NCBI GenBank assembly: GCA_030149285.1
Contig: JASBRU010000003.1
Coordinates: forward strand, 250,001 to 314,000
Length of the DNA stretch: 64,000 bases
Reading direction: 5' to 3'
Origin: Flavobacteriales bacterium
GTDB taxonomy: Bacteria > Bacteroidota > Bacteroidia > Flavobacteriales > JASBRU01
Under the pieces are notes generated by a model, which was given only the letters and a program-made list of their open reading frames with translations, was not told where the DNA came from and did not search any database. Of this stretch, positions 34,682 through 44,060 are shown piece after piece. Numbering within the stretch: position 1 is the first letter of the stretch; each line of letters begins with the position of its first letter. A program made the translations under genes and the position numbers.

Positions 34682-34963
34682 TTAGTCCGTTACTTCAACA
34701 CCTTTCCAAAATGCCACATAGTTTTCTATGTCCTTTGCCATTTGTGATGCTTGTGGATAATACCATGCTGCATCCTGATTAGACTGTCCATCAACCTCAA
34801 CGGTATAATAAGAAGCTGTTCCTTTCCATGGACAAACTGTATGTGTCTCACTCTCCTTAAAATACTCTTTATTAATAGTGTCTGCAGGAAAGTAATGATT
34901 GTTTTCTACCACAATGGTTTGATCACTCTCTGCTAATACTTTTCCGTTCCAAATTGCTTTCAT
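34682..34963 (-). CDS. DUF427 domain protein
   Basis: MKAIWNGKVLAESDQTIVVENNHYFPAD...TVCPWKGTASYYTVEVDG. Confidence 0.92.
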   Translation of the reverse strand: MKAIWNGKVLAESDQTIVVENNHYFPADTINKEYFKESETHTVCPWKGTASYYTVEVDGQSNQDAAWYYPQASQMAKDIENYVAFWKGVEVTD

Positions 34964-34977
34964 ATTTCTTGTATTTA

Positions 34978-35799
34978 TTATTCTTTTATTCGTTCAATAT
35001 CAATTTTAGGGTTCAAATAAATTAAGCTCCACTCTCCAGCTTTTAACTTACTTCCTGTAAGCTTTACTGGGTCTGCAACATAATCCAGCACCTCTTTATT
35101 TATTGCCTCTCCACTCTCTCCTAACACTATATAATAGTCAAAAGTTCCATTCTCATTTTTAGCAACCATAAAGGGTGGTATCCCTCCGGATATACAACGT
35201 ATAGCACAAGACCTGTGGGGTTTGCTATGTCCTGGTTTCATCACCCCAAAATAACATTTTGGGTCTACTATTTGCCCTTCTAAAGTTATATTACCAATTC
35301 GGTTGGGTTTATTGCTTGGCCACTCACTTGTTCTGGTTATTTTTTTATAGTCTAGTAGAGACTTTGCTCCTTTTGTTAATTCAAATAACGTAACACCATC
35401 ATAGTAAACTAATGTTCCCGCTAAGGTTACTTCGTAAGTATCAATTTCACTTTCATTTAGCTGGCTCTCTATTTCTTCTAAAGTAGACATAGCACCATAC
35501 TTACCATAACCAATCAACAACACATCTTTATACAGTGGATTGCCAAATATATCTTTACCCGTTTTTACCTTTAAAAAGGGTTGTGGAGTTAAATATATTT
35601 TACCGCTTAACTCTGATACATTTCCAAACTCAAAAGTACTGTTTACAAAACCTCTTTGCCCTATTGCTATTAAACCGGCTACTAACACAATAAGAATTGT
35701 AATATGCCACACAAAACGCCTACTTAACTTAGATATACTCTTTGGAGCTTTATCTATGTAGCCTACATAAAAATCATCTTTCTCTTCTTCCTTACTCAT
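34978..35799 (-). CDS. Uncharacterised membrane-anchored protein with conserved Cys motif (DPKCYFGVMKPG...CAIRCISGGIPP)
   Basis: One N-terminal TM; strongly patterned Cys/His segment; sits in the Rieske operon. Confidence 0.65.
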   Translation of the reverse strand: MSKEEEKDDFYVGYIDKAPKSISKLSRRFVWHITILIVLVAGLIAIGQRGFVNSTFEFGNVSELSGKIYLTPQPFLKVKTGKDIFGNPLYKDVLLIGYGKYGAMSTLEEIESQLNESEIDTYEVTLAGTLVYYDGVTLFELTKGAKSLLDYKKITRTSEWPSNKPNRIGNITLEGQIVDPKCYFGVMKPGHSKPHRSCAIRCISGGIPPFMVAKNENGTFDYYIVLGESGEAINKEVLDYVADPVKLTGSKLKAGEWSLIYLNPKIDIERIKE

Positions 35800-36823
35800 A
35801 GCTTAAGGGTTCTATGTGGGTTCCTTCTGGTTTTGGGTTTGGATTTACATATACCTTTCCTTCTTTCAACCTCAAATCATAAGTGTGAAGCTTCTCGGTA
35901 AAGGGTTCCGGTGCACACCCATCATTTGGCTTGTATTGATATCCATGCCAAGGACAAGTAATACATCCATCTATAATTTTTCCTTCGCCCAATGGTCCAT
36001 TTTGGTGTTTACAGGCATTATGAACTGCTGATAACTTACCCTCATATTTAAACACCGCTATACTCTCATTAGCTATAGTTACTACTTTAGCTCTATTAGG
36101 CTTAATGTCTTCTAAGTTTGAAACAAATACAAAGCCTTCTTCTTCAATATTCTCTTTTGTATCAGCCCTATGCGTTTTGTAGGCTGCCACAAGGTGCAGT
36201 GTAATAATGGTAAGCATACCTACTGCTAGCATACCTATCAATAATGGTGATTTCTCTAATTGGATTACGCCTAGCATTACATGCATAATAATTAATGCAT
36301 AAGCTACATACACCAACATATGTAAGCTTTTCCACACCTTAGGGCTAAGATTGTTCAGCCAAAAATCATGACTTGTAGCTGCCATCAATAAAATGATGAT
36401 AAATGCATAAAAACCCAGTACTTGAAAAGGAAAGTTTACAAAAGAATCGTAATGTGTATTACTGGCAAATAAGGATACAAATGCATTTACATTGCCTAAG
36501 GAATGAAATTGAATGATGCTAAACACCACATGTATGGTAGCTACCAAAAACATGCTTACACCTAAATGCCTACGGTTATAGAGCAAGGGTAAAAACTTTG
36601 TATTGATTCTTGCCATTGGACCAATAGCTAATATTACATGTAACATTAGTAAAGCCAATGTTGCTGTACTTCTTACCAATAAGGCTTCGGGGCTAATTGT
36701 AGGATGAAGCAATACGTTAAACCCAACAAAAAGTACTAGGTATAAAATAGCTAATAGAGCAATAGTTTTATCGTATCGCTTTTTTTGTTTGTTCCATAAG
36801 ACACCTACATATTTTACACTCAT
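35792..36823 (-). CDS. Ferric-reductase-like transmembrane protein fused to C-terminal Rieske [2Fe-2S] domain
   Basis: Several TM helices in the N-terminal two thirds, then Rieske motifs CKHQNGPLGEG and CPWHGYQY. Confidence 0.88.
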   Translation of the reverse strand: MSVKYVGVLWNKQKKRYDKTIALLAILYLVLFVGFNVLLHPTISPEALLVRSTATLALLMLHVILAIGPMARINTKFLPLLYNRRHLGVSMFLVATIHVVFSIIQFHSLGNVNAFVSLFASNTHYDSFVNFPFQVLGFYAFIIILLMAATSHDFWLNNLSPKVWKSLHMLVYVAYALIIMHVMLGVIQLEKSPLLIGMLAVGMLTIITLHLVAAYKTHRADTKENIEEEGFVFVSNLEDIKPNRAKVVTIANESIAVFKYEGKLSAVHNACKHQNGPLGEGKIIDGCITCPWHGYQYKPNDGCAPEPFTEKLHTYDLRLKEGKVYVNPNPKPEGTHIEPLSYE

Positions 36824-37257
36824 TCCTCTACTCTTATGGGGTTATAAATCTGTTTTTGCTTGATGGGGTCATATATAACTATAAAGTTATGGTGTGGCTC
36901 TAGGATTTCAGGTTTGACGGTAAATGAATACTCTCCCGCTCCATTAACTGTTCCAATCAAATACCCATTCTTTACATAATCATTCAACTCAATATTTGTA
37001 AGGTATACTTGAGCTGCAACAGAAGACTCATACTCATTAACATACAATCCTAGATGATAAGCACCTGTTTCACTCTTAGTTAACCAAGCCTTCATAGGAA
37101 ACTTTAGAGTAATTAGTGACTCATTAATTGTATTTGACGGGCTCTCTTGCAATTGATACTTAGGAATACTTGTGTAAGCCGCAATAAACAATAATGGTAA
37201 TACTACAGCTATTACAAGCCATACCCTGCGATGTCTCTTTCTTAGTTTTGTAATCAT
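36820..37257 (-). CDS. Hypothetical single-TM protein of the Rieske operon
   Basis: 145-aa ORF, N-terminal TM, 4-bp overlap with downstream gene. Confidence 0.6.
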   Translation of the reverse strand: MITKLRKRHRRVWLVIAVVLPLLFIAAYTSIPKYQLQESPSNTINESLITLKFPMKAWLTKSETGAYHLGLYVNEYESSVAAQVYLTNIELNDYVKNGYLIGTVNGAGEYSFTVKPEILEPHHNFIVIYDPIKQKQIYNPIRVEE

Positions 37258-37496
37258 TTGGCTTTGGCTTTATAGTTTTTCCACAGAAAAGGCCACAACA
37301 GTATTGTACCCGGTAATATAAGCAGCCTAAAAGACAAGGGGACTCCAATGGTCCCTTCATCTAGTTTATAAATACGCTTACCCACTACAAACCAAAAGTA
37401 AAACACAAGCCCTATAAACAAGTACAAGGCTAATATCAATAACTTAACACTGACCACCTGCTCTACTATAGCTCTATTTAAAACTAATAGACTCAT
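37254..37496 (-). CDS. Small hypothetical membrane protein (80 aa) of the Rieske operon
   Basis: Two hydrophobic segments; 4-bp translational overlap with the next gene. Confidence 0.55.
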   Translation of the reverse strand: MSLLVLNRAIVEQVVSVKLLILALYLFIGLVFYFWFVVGKRIYKLDEGTIGVPLSFRLLILPGTILLWPFLWKNYKAKAK

Positions 37497-37664
37497 ATTA
37501 AGCCTAGTTTATCGCTAAATACTGATAAAAATTTTCTTTTTATTTTCATGATAAGTAATTGAATTTCAGCAAAAATATTGTTTACAATGTCTACTAAATG
37601 TCATCTTTATTACATTTAAATTACATTTGTCATAAATCTAGTAAAATCCATTGGAACATTATTT

Positions 37665-38111
37665 ATGAGCAAAATACCTTATTCTTACGAAACCTCGTTA
37701 GGCAACCTTACAAATAAAGCATCTAAAGCATTAGGAAAAAGATTAGTGGCAAATTTTAAAAGCATTGGTTTTGATATTACCACCGATCAATGGGTAATAC
37801 TTATGGGCTTATGGATTAAAGATGGTCAAAACCAACAAGAATTGGCAGAGTTTTCTGAAAAAGATAAAACCTCTATTACAAGAATAATTGACAGCCTAGA
37901 AAAAAAGGGCTTTGTAACCAGAAAAGTAAATAAGCAAGACCGCAGGGTTAATTTTATATACTTAACTCAAATGGCAAACGACTCTAAAGCTATACTATAC
38001 GCCCAAGCTGAGAAGACACTAGAAGTTGCTTGTCAAAATATATCTGATGAAGACATTGAAAAATTCTCTGGTTTTTTAAATACAATTTGCCTAAACCTTA
38101 CAAGCGTTTAG
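37665..38111 (+). CDS. MarR family transcriptional regulator
   Basis: wHTH pattern QQELAEFSEKDKTSITRIIDSLEKKGFVTRKVNKQDRRVNFIYLT. Confidence 0.92.
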   Translation: MSKIPYSYETSLGNLTNKASKALGKRLVANFKSIGFDITTDQWVILMGLWIKDGQNQQELAEFSEKDKTSITRIIDSLEKKGFVTRKVNKQDRRVNFIYLTQMANDSKAILYAQAEKTLEVACQNISDEDIEKFSGFLNTICLNLTSV

Positions 38112-40190
38112 CTAGTATGCCCCATTTCTTTTACGTAAAAGCCACTCTAGGCTTAGGAAAACTAGTAATAAAAAGAAAATCCATTGCTGATTGATGAGCT
38201 CTTGCAATTGGCTTTTGTAGTAAGATACCGTTTTAATATCATCTCTGGCAGCTATTAAATTATTTAGCTTAGCTACATCTGTAGCATAAACCATTTCGCC
38301 TCCGTTATTTTTGGCCAATGCATACAACAATTGATGGTTAGCAACTGTATTTGCATATTCCACCCTTAGAGGATTTACACTAAACTCCCCTACTTGGGTA
38401 TATTGTTCGTCATTAAAGTTGGTTTTAGCAATGTATTTATAAGTACCTACGGGTAATACGCCTGCATTTAATGTATAAGCATTACCTGCTTTTGAAAAGC
38501 TATACTGAAAATCATTCCCATCAGTATTACTTATTCCTATAGTTACATCAGCAGTATTTACAGGTTCTAAGCTCTCATTATATAACTCTGCTCCCATAAT
38601 AATGGGTTCGTTTTCCTGAAATATGTTCTCACTGGTTACTCTAAACTTACTCTTATCATCAGATAAAGCCAAGTATTGAACAGTTTTACTAATCAGTTCA
38701 TTAAAAGCCTCATGGTTACCATTCTCACCAAAATCATATAACCTCCAACGCCATATTCCTTCTCCTGTAATTACTGCTATTTTTTGTTCGTTATTCTTAC
38801 CAAATACAAACAAAGGTTTATCGGTATTTACCAAACCTACTTTTTGATAGAATAAAGTATTTGCAGAGAGCCCTAGCTTATATTCGCCATACGGAACTGT
38901 TAACGGAGGAGCTTTTACAAATAGCTGCTTTGCTTTATCTGAAAACTGAAACAAAGAGAAGTTCTCGTTTACAGTAGCTACCACTTCATCTACATCTACC
39001 CTACGAGACTCTATTTTCAATACGTTTTGTAAATCACTAAAGTTGTTTATACTGCTTTGTGAGCCAAGCACATACAATACCGGAATTTTACCGGCCATAA
39101 TTTCATTGGGTAAGCCCTTTTGCCCTTTAGTTGGTATTTGATGAAGTATTACTAAACTATATGCATCTAACGGCTCAGTAAAATCATCTTTTAAATAGGT
39201 CTCCACCTCATAGTGTTCATGGCTTTCTATAGCACTGCGTATGGCAAACACATCCGGATGTGGGGCATTTGCCAATATCAATACTTTTTTTCTACTGTCT
39301 AATACATCAATAAAAAAGGAGGTATGATTATTTACATAGCTAACTTCTCCTTCAATATCCGTAATATCAACCTTATATTGTTGCACTCCTACCCTGTCAG
39401 CATCTAATAAAAATGCATATTTCTTCAGTTCATTTTTATTGGTAATATCTAAAGTTTCGGCAGCAAGTTTTTGCCCATTTTTACTAATGGTTAACACCGC
39501 CTTATTACCACTCAATGATTTTGCATCAATTAATACCTCTACAGGAAAAGAATTGCCTAAATACGCTAATCTGTTGTGCTTAATATCTTTAATAATTAAA
39601 TCTCGCTGAATAGCAGTGTCTCCCATTGCAATAGTATAAATGGGAACATTCAATTTTTTTGCAGTAAAGTCAGGGTTAGCACCTTTGTTATACAGTCCGT
39701 CTGAAGCCAAGATTATAGCACCTACATTACGATGACTGTATTTATTATAGATTTCATTAAACAGATTAGAAATATCTGTTTGTTTTGCTGAGTATGATTG
39801 AGAATAGTTTTCTTCAACTTCATTACCAAAAGAGAAAGTACTTACTTCATACTCTTCATTAAAGCCTTCTTTAAGCTCATTTAAACTACCTATAAACTCT
39901 CCTTTGTAAAAAACAGAATCTTTACCTGCAACCACAGATTGTGATGCATCCTGAGCTATAACAATAATAGGCTTTTCTAGCTCTCTAAAACCATATCTTA
40001 AAAGTGGTGTCAGCAGGAAAAAAGCCAATACCGACACCACAAAGAATCGTAACACACCCATTAATACTACCAAAACCTTAGGAGACTCACTAAATCGTTT
40101 ATCACGATAATAGAGCCACCCGGCATATAATGCACCTAATAAAAGGCAGAAAAATGTATATCCTATTGGTAGCTGGGTAATTAGTTCCAT
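38112..40190 (-). CDS. Membrane-anchored VWA-like protein (large hypothetical)
   Basis: N-terminal TMs, VWA-like segment (IVIAQDASQSVVAGKDS...GAIILASDGLYNKGANP), C-terminal TM. Confidence 0.75.
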   Translation of the reverse strand: MELITQLPIGYTFFCLLLGALYAGWLYYRDKRFSESPKVLVVLMGVLRFFVVSVLAFFLLTPLLRYGFRELEKPIIVIAQDASQSVVAGKDSVFYKGEFIGSLNELKEGFNEEYEVSTFSFGNEVEENYSQSYSAKQTDISNLFNEIYNKYSHRNVGAIILASDGLYNKGANPDFTAKKLNVPIYTIAMGDTAIQRDLIIKDIKHNRLAYLGNSFPVEVLIDAKSLSGNKAVLTISKNGQKLAAETLDITNKNELKKYAFLLDADRVGVQQYKVDITDIEGEVSYVNNHTSFFIDVLDSRKKVLILANAPHPDVFAIRSAIESHEHYEVETYLKDDFTEPLDAYSLVILHQIPTKGQKGLPNEIMAGKIPVLYVLGSQSSINNFSDLQNVLKIESRRVDVDEVVATVNENFSLFQFSDKAKQLFVKAPPLTVPYGEYKLGLSANTLFYQKVGLVNTDKPLFVFGKNNEQKIAVITGEGIWRWRLYDFGENGNHEAFNELISKTVQYLALSDDKSKFRVTSENIFQENEPIIMGAELYNESLEPVNTADVTIGISNTDGNDFQYSFSKAGNAYTLNAGVLPVGTYKYIAKTNFNDEQYTQVGEFSVNPLRVEYANTVANHQLLYALAKNNGGEMVYATDVAKLNNLIAARDDIKTVSYYKSQLQELINQQWIFFLLLVFLSLEWLLRKRNGAY

Positions 40191-40936
40191 TAAGTAAGCA
40201 TTGCGCCATCAACATTTATAACCTGTCCGCTGATGTAAGAAGATAGGTCTGATGCTAAAAACAATGCTAAATTAGCTACGTCCTCGGTTGTACCACCTCT
40301 TTTCAAAGGAATAGCTTCTCTCCAGCCTTGTACAGTTTCTTCGGGCAAAGCTGCAGTCATTTCAGTTTCAATAAAACCGGGAGCAATAACATTACATCTA
40401 ATGTTACGCGAACCAAGCTCTAGTGCAATAGATTTACTAAAACCGATAACGCCTGCCTTAGAAGCAGCATAGTTAGACTGACCAGCATTCCCTTTTATAC
40501 CTACAACAGAGCTCATATTTACAATAGAGCCAAAGCGTTGCTTTAACATAGTGCGTTGTACAGCCTTAGTGATATTAAATATAGATTTCAAATTAATATT
40601 CATTACGGCATCCCAATCTGCTTCAGACATACGCATCAATAAGTTATCCTTAGTAATACCTGCATTGTTTATTACGGCATCTATTGTTCCAAAGTCTTTT
40701 ACTACATCAGCAATTAATTGCTCTGCAGCTGCATAATCAGAAGCATCAGAACGATATCCTTTAGCTTTAACGCCATAAGCTTCTAATTCTTTTGCTAGTG
40801 CTTCTCCTTTTTCTACAGAAGACAAATATGTAAATGCAACGTTGCATCCATTTTTTGCAAACACTTCTGCTATACCTCTACCAATACCACGTGATGCACC
40901 GGTAATAATTGCTGTTTTTCCTTCTAATAATTTCAT
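40190..40936 (-). CDS. fabG: 3-oxoacyl-ACP reductase FabG
   Basis: TGASRGIGRGIAEVFA, NNAGITKDNLLMRM, YAASKAGVIGFSKS. Confidence 0.95.
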   Translation of the reverse strand: MKLLEGKTAIITGASRGIGRGIAEVFAKNGCNVAFTYLSSVEKGEALAKELEAYGVKAKGYRSDASDYAAAEQLIADVVKDFGTIDAVINNAGITKDNLLMRMSEADWDAVMNINLKSIFNITKAVQRTMLKQRFGSIVNMSSVVGIKGNAGQSNYAASKAGVIGFSKSIALELGSRNIRCNVIAPGFIETEMTAALPEETVQGWREAIPLKRGGTTEDVANLALFLASDLSSYISGQVINVDGAMLT

Positions 40937-41004
40937 GTTAGTTATTTAAGCGATTCTTTCACTACTATTTCACAGTAGCCAAATATAATGATTAGAAACA
41001 AAAA

Positions 41005-41026
41005 AGGCACCGCAAATGCAGTGCCT
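41005..41026 (-). terminator. Intrinsic terminator downstream of sucD
   Basis: AGGCAC...GTGCCT stem with A-run on the left (U-tract on the minus strand). Confidence 0.65.
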
Positions 41027-41048
41027 ATATTTTATGTTTGTAAAAGTA

Positions 41049-41927
41049 TTAAGCAGTAACGCCTAAAACTTCTGCCATTTTCTGACCAATTTGTGCAGGA
41101 GACTCTACAACATGAATACCACACTCGCGCATGATAGCCATTTTAGCTTCAGCAGTATCTTCTGCTCCACCAACAATAGCCCCAGCATGCCCCATTGTAC
41201 GTCCTTTAGGTGCCGTTTGTCCTGCAATAAAACCTACAACCGGCTTTGTGCCGTTTTCTTTAATCCATTGTGCAGCCTCAGCTTCCATCTGACCACCAAT
41301 CTCACCAATCATAATAATACCGTCAGTGTCAGGGTCATTCATCAATAACTCAACAGCTTCTTTTGTAGTAGTACCAATAATTGGATCACCACCAATACCA
41401 ATAGCTGTAGATTGTCCCATACCTTGTTTAGTAATTTGATCTACCGCTTCGTAAGTAAGTGTACCCGAACGAGACACAATACCTACTCTACCCGGAGTAT
41501 GAATAAAGCCTGGCATGATACCTACTTTAGCCTCTCCCGGAGTCATTACTCCCGGACAGTTAGGACCAACTAAACGAGTATCTTTATCAGATAAATACTC
41601 TTTAACTAATACCATATCCTTTGTAGGAATACCTTCTGTAATACAAATAATTACTTTAATACCTGCATCAGCTGCTTCCATAATAGCATCAGCTGCAAAT
41701 GCCGGTGGTACAAATATTATAGATGTATCAGCACCTGTTTCTTTTACAGCACCCTCTACAGTATTAAATACGGGCTTGTCTAAGTGAGATTGACCGCCTT
41801 TTCCGGGAGTCACACCACCTACTACATTTGTTCCGTATTCAATCATTTGGCTAGCGTGGAAAGTACCTTCACTACCTGTAAAACCTTGAACTATAATTTT
41901 TGAATCTTTATTTACTAATACACTCAT
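41049..41927 (-). CDS. sucD: Succinate-CoA ligase subunit alpha
   Basis: [44 protein letters not shown]. Confidence 0.96.
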   Translation of the reverse strand: MSVLVNKDSKIIVQGFTGSEGTFHASQMIEYGTNVVGGVTPGKGGQSHLDKPVFNTVEGAVKETGADTSIIFVPPAFAADAIMEAADAGIKVIICITEGIPTKDMVLVKEYLSDKDTRLVGPNCPGVMTPGEAKVGIMPGFIHTPGRVGIVSRSGTLTYEAVDQITKQGMGQSTAIGIGGDPIIGTTTKEAVELLMNDPDTDGIIMIGEIGGQMEAEAAQWIKENGTKPVVGFIAGQTAPKGRTMGHAGAIVGGAEDTAEAKMAIMRECGIHVVESPAQIGQKMAEVLGVTA

Positions 41928-41965
41928 ATCTATAATTTATAAAGAATTGTCGTTTGTAAGTGGCG

Positions 41966-41996
41966 CAAAAATATGCCATTAACAGGGATTTGACAA
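41966..41996 (-). promoter_or_regulatory. Candidate sucD promoter (TTG-N20-TATTTTTG on minus strand)
   Basis: Minus strand: TTG (41996-41994), 20-nt spacer, TATTTTTG (41973-41966). Confidence 0.6.
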
Positions 41997-42018
41997 GTAT
42001 TTTAAATAATTTCGCCAT

Positions 42019-43410
42019 ATGGTAACATCCAACAAACAAGATACTATTTGTGCAATGGCTACCCCATCAGGAATGGGAGCTATAGCAGTCATTCGCCTTT
42101 CCGGACAAGAAGCAATTTCTATTTGCGATTCTGTATTTCAATCGCATAACAAAAGTAAAAAGCTTGCAAATCAGCAAACTCACACCCTTCACCTAGGCTT
42201 TATTAAAGATGGTGAGCATATTGTTGATGAAGTATTGGTAAGTCTATTTCACGGACCAAACTCTTATACAGGAGAAAATGTGGTAGAGATATCTTGCCAT
42301 GGCTCTGTATTTATACAACAACAATTGATACAACTGTTTATAAGAAGTGGTGCTAGAATGGCCAAACCTGGCGAATACACCCTGCGTGCTTTTGTAAATG
42401 GTAAAATGGATTTATCACAGGCCGAGGCTGTTGCCGATTTAATTAACTCTGAAAACGAAGCCTCACATAAAGTAGCCTTGCAGCAAATGCGTGGTGGCTT
42501 CTCTAACCAAATAAAAGACCTACGCCAACAACTCATCAACTTTGCATCTTTAATAGAACTAGAGCTAGACTTTAGTGAAGAAGATGTAGAGTTTGCAGAC
42601 AGAACAGAGCTAAATAATTTATTACAAAAAATAACAACAGTATTAAAGAAGTTAGTTGATTCATTTGCTGTTGGTAACGTAATTAAAAACGGAATACCTG
42701 TAGCTATAGTTGGAGAACCCAATGCTGGAAAATCTACCCTATTAAATGCTTTGCTAAATGAAGAGCGAGCCATAGTATCAGAAATAGCGGGTACTACCAG
42801 AGATAGTATAGAGGATGAATTGATTATTGACGGTATCTCTTTCCGATTTATTGATACTGCAGGGATACGAGAAACAACTGATACCGTAGAAAGCATAGGT
42901 ATTAAAAGAACCTATGAGAAAATCAGTCAAGCTGATGTGGTTTTATACTTGTTTGATGCTACAGATGATGTTAATCGCCAAAAAGCAGAGATAGAAAAGC
43001 TGAAAGAAAAAACTGCTGATAAAAAGCTCATCATTATTGCTAACAAAATTGACTTAGCAGATGAAAAGGCTATCAATAAAGCTTTTTCTGAGCAAGAAGA
43101 CTTTTATACTATTTCGGCTAAGCAACAAACCAATATCCCCGAACTAACCACTGCCCTTACCTCATTGGTAAACACAGGCGCATTAAATAACAATGAAACT
43201 ATTGTGACCAATAGCCGCCATTACGAGGCATTAACTAAAGCCTTAGAAGCCATTACCAATGTACAACAGGGCATGGAGAGTAGTATTAGCGGAGACTTAT
43301 TGGCAATAGACATCAGGCAAAGCCTTTACCACTTAGGAGAGATTACTGGCGAAGTAACCCCGGATGACCTGCTTGGTAATATTTTTGCAAACTTTTGCAT
43401 CGGTAAATAG
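42019..43410 (+). CDS. mnmE: tRNA uridine-5-carboxymethylaminomethyl(34) synthesis GTPase MnmE
   Basis: TICAMATPSGMGAIAVIRLSG, GEPNAGKSTLLNALL, C-terminus FANFCIGK*. Confidence 0.97.
   Translation: MVTSNKQDTICAMATPSGMGAIAVIRLSGQEAISICDSVFQSHNKSKKLANQQTHTLHLGFIKDGEHIVDEVLVSLFHGPNSYTGENVVEISCHGSVFIQQQLIQLFIRSGARMAKPGEYTLRAFVNGKMDLSQAEAVADLINSENEASHKVALQQMRGGFSNQIKDLRQQLINFASLIELELDFSEEDVEFADRTELNNLLQKITTVLKKLVDSFAVGNVIKNGIPVAIVGEPNAGKSTLLNALLNEERAIVSEIAGTTRDSIEDELIIDGISFRFIDTAGIRETTDTVESIGIKRTYEKISQADVVLYLFDATDDVNRQKAEIEKLKEKTADKKLIIIANKIDLADEKAINKAFSEQEDFYTISAKQQTNIPELTTALTSLVNTGALNNNETIVTNSRHYEALTKALEAITNVQQGMESSISGDLLAIDIRQSLYHLGEITGEVTPDDLLGNIFANFCIGK
43387..43410 (+). repeat. mnmE 3'-end copy 1 (resident; putative attachment site)
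   Basis: ...AAC TTT TGC ATC GGT AAA TAG (N F C I G K stop), the genuine end of mnmE. Confidence 0.75.
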
Positions 43411-43468
43411 TTATTACAGTTAATAGCCCTATAGACTTTATTAGTATTCCTCTAAAACAGAAAACAAC

Positions 43469-43933
43469 ATGAATAAATTAATTATGGTGTTTATTTTATG
43501 CATTTTAGCCTCATGTAATTCACAGCTAAATAAAACACAAAACAATGCTGTTAGCGTAGATACTCTTAAAGCAAATGATGAGCATATCACCAATAGAAAC
43601 TCCTCACCTAACTCAAACCCTGTATATGCTGTTGTAGATACTCCTGCTATTTTTCCAGGTGGTGAAGGAGGTTTATTAGACTTCTATAAAAACAATTCTA
43701 TAAAAGCAATTGCAAAGAAGGGTGAAAAATATAGTGAAGTAGTTTATCAGTTAATTATTGATAAGGATGGATCACCTGCTCACATTAACATCTTATCTTA
43801 TGATGATGAGAAGTTAATTGATGTCACTGTAAGATTAGTAAACAAAATGCCTAGATGGAGGCCAGCTATTAAAGATGGTAAAGCAGTTAAAATGTCTAAA
43901 ATTTTAGATATTAGATATGCGCTGGATAATTAA
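43469..43933 (+). CDS. Small lipoprotein with TonB-C-like domain
   Basis: Lipobox ILASCNS; VVDTPAIFPGGEGGLLDF... and MPRWRPAIKDGKAV resemble Bacteroidota TonB C-terminal-like domains. Confidence 0.75.
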   Translation: MNKLIMVFILCILASCNSQLNKTQNNAVSVDTLKANDEHITNRNSSPNSNPVYAVVDTPAIFPGGEGGLLDFYKNNSIKAIAKKGEKYSEVVYQLIIDKDGSPAHINILSYDDEKLIDVTVRLVNKMPRWRPAIKDGKAVKMSKILDIRYALDN

Positions 43934-44018
43934 CAGTAATTGTTTTGCGATTCTACTAGGAAATTTTTGTTCTCATTTTGTGCCTTAAATACATCAACTA
44001 ACTGAAAAACAAGACTAC

Positions 44019-44042
44019 TTTACTTTCTGCATCGGTAAGTAA
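44019..44042 (+). repeat. mnmE 3'-end-like direct repeat, copy 2 (putative att site)
   Basis: TTTACTTTCTGCATCGGTAAGTAA; TTC TGC ATC GGT AAG TAA = FCIGK*; 22/24 identical to copy 3. Confidence 0.75.
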
Positions 44043-44060
44043 TTTTTTAATATTAATTAA

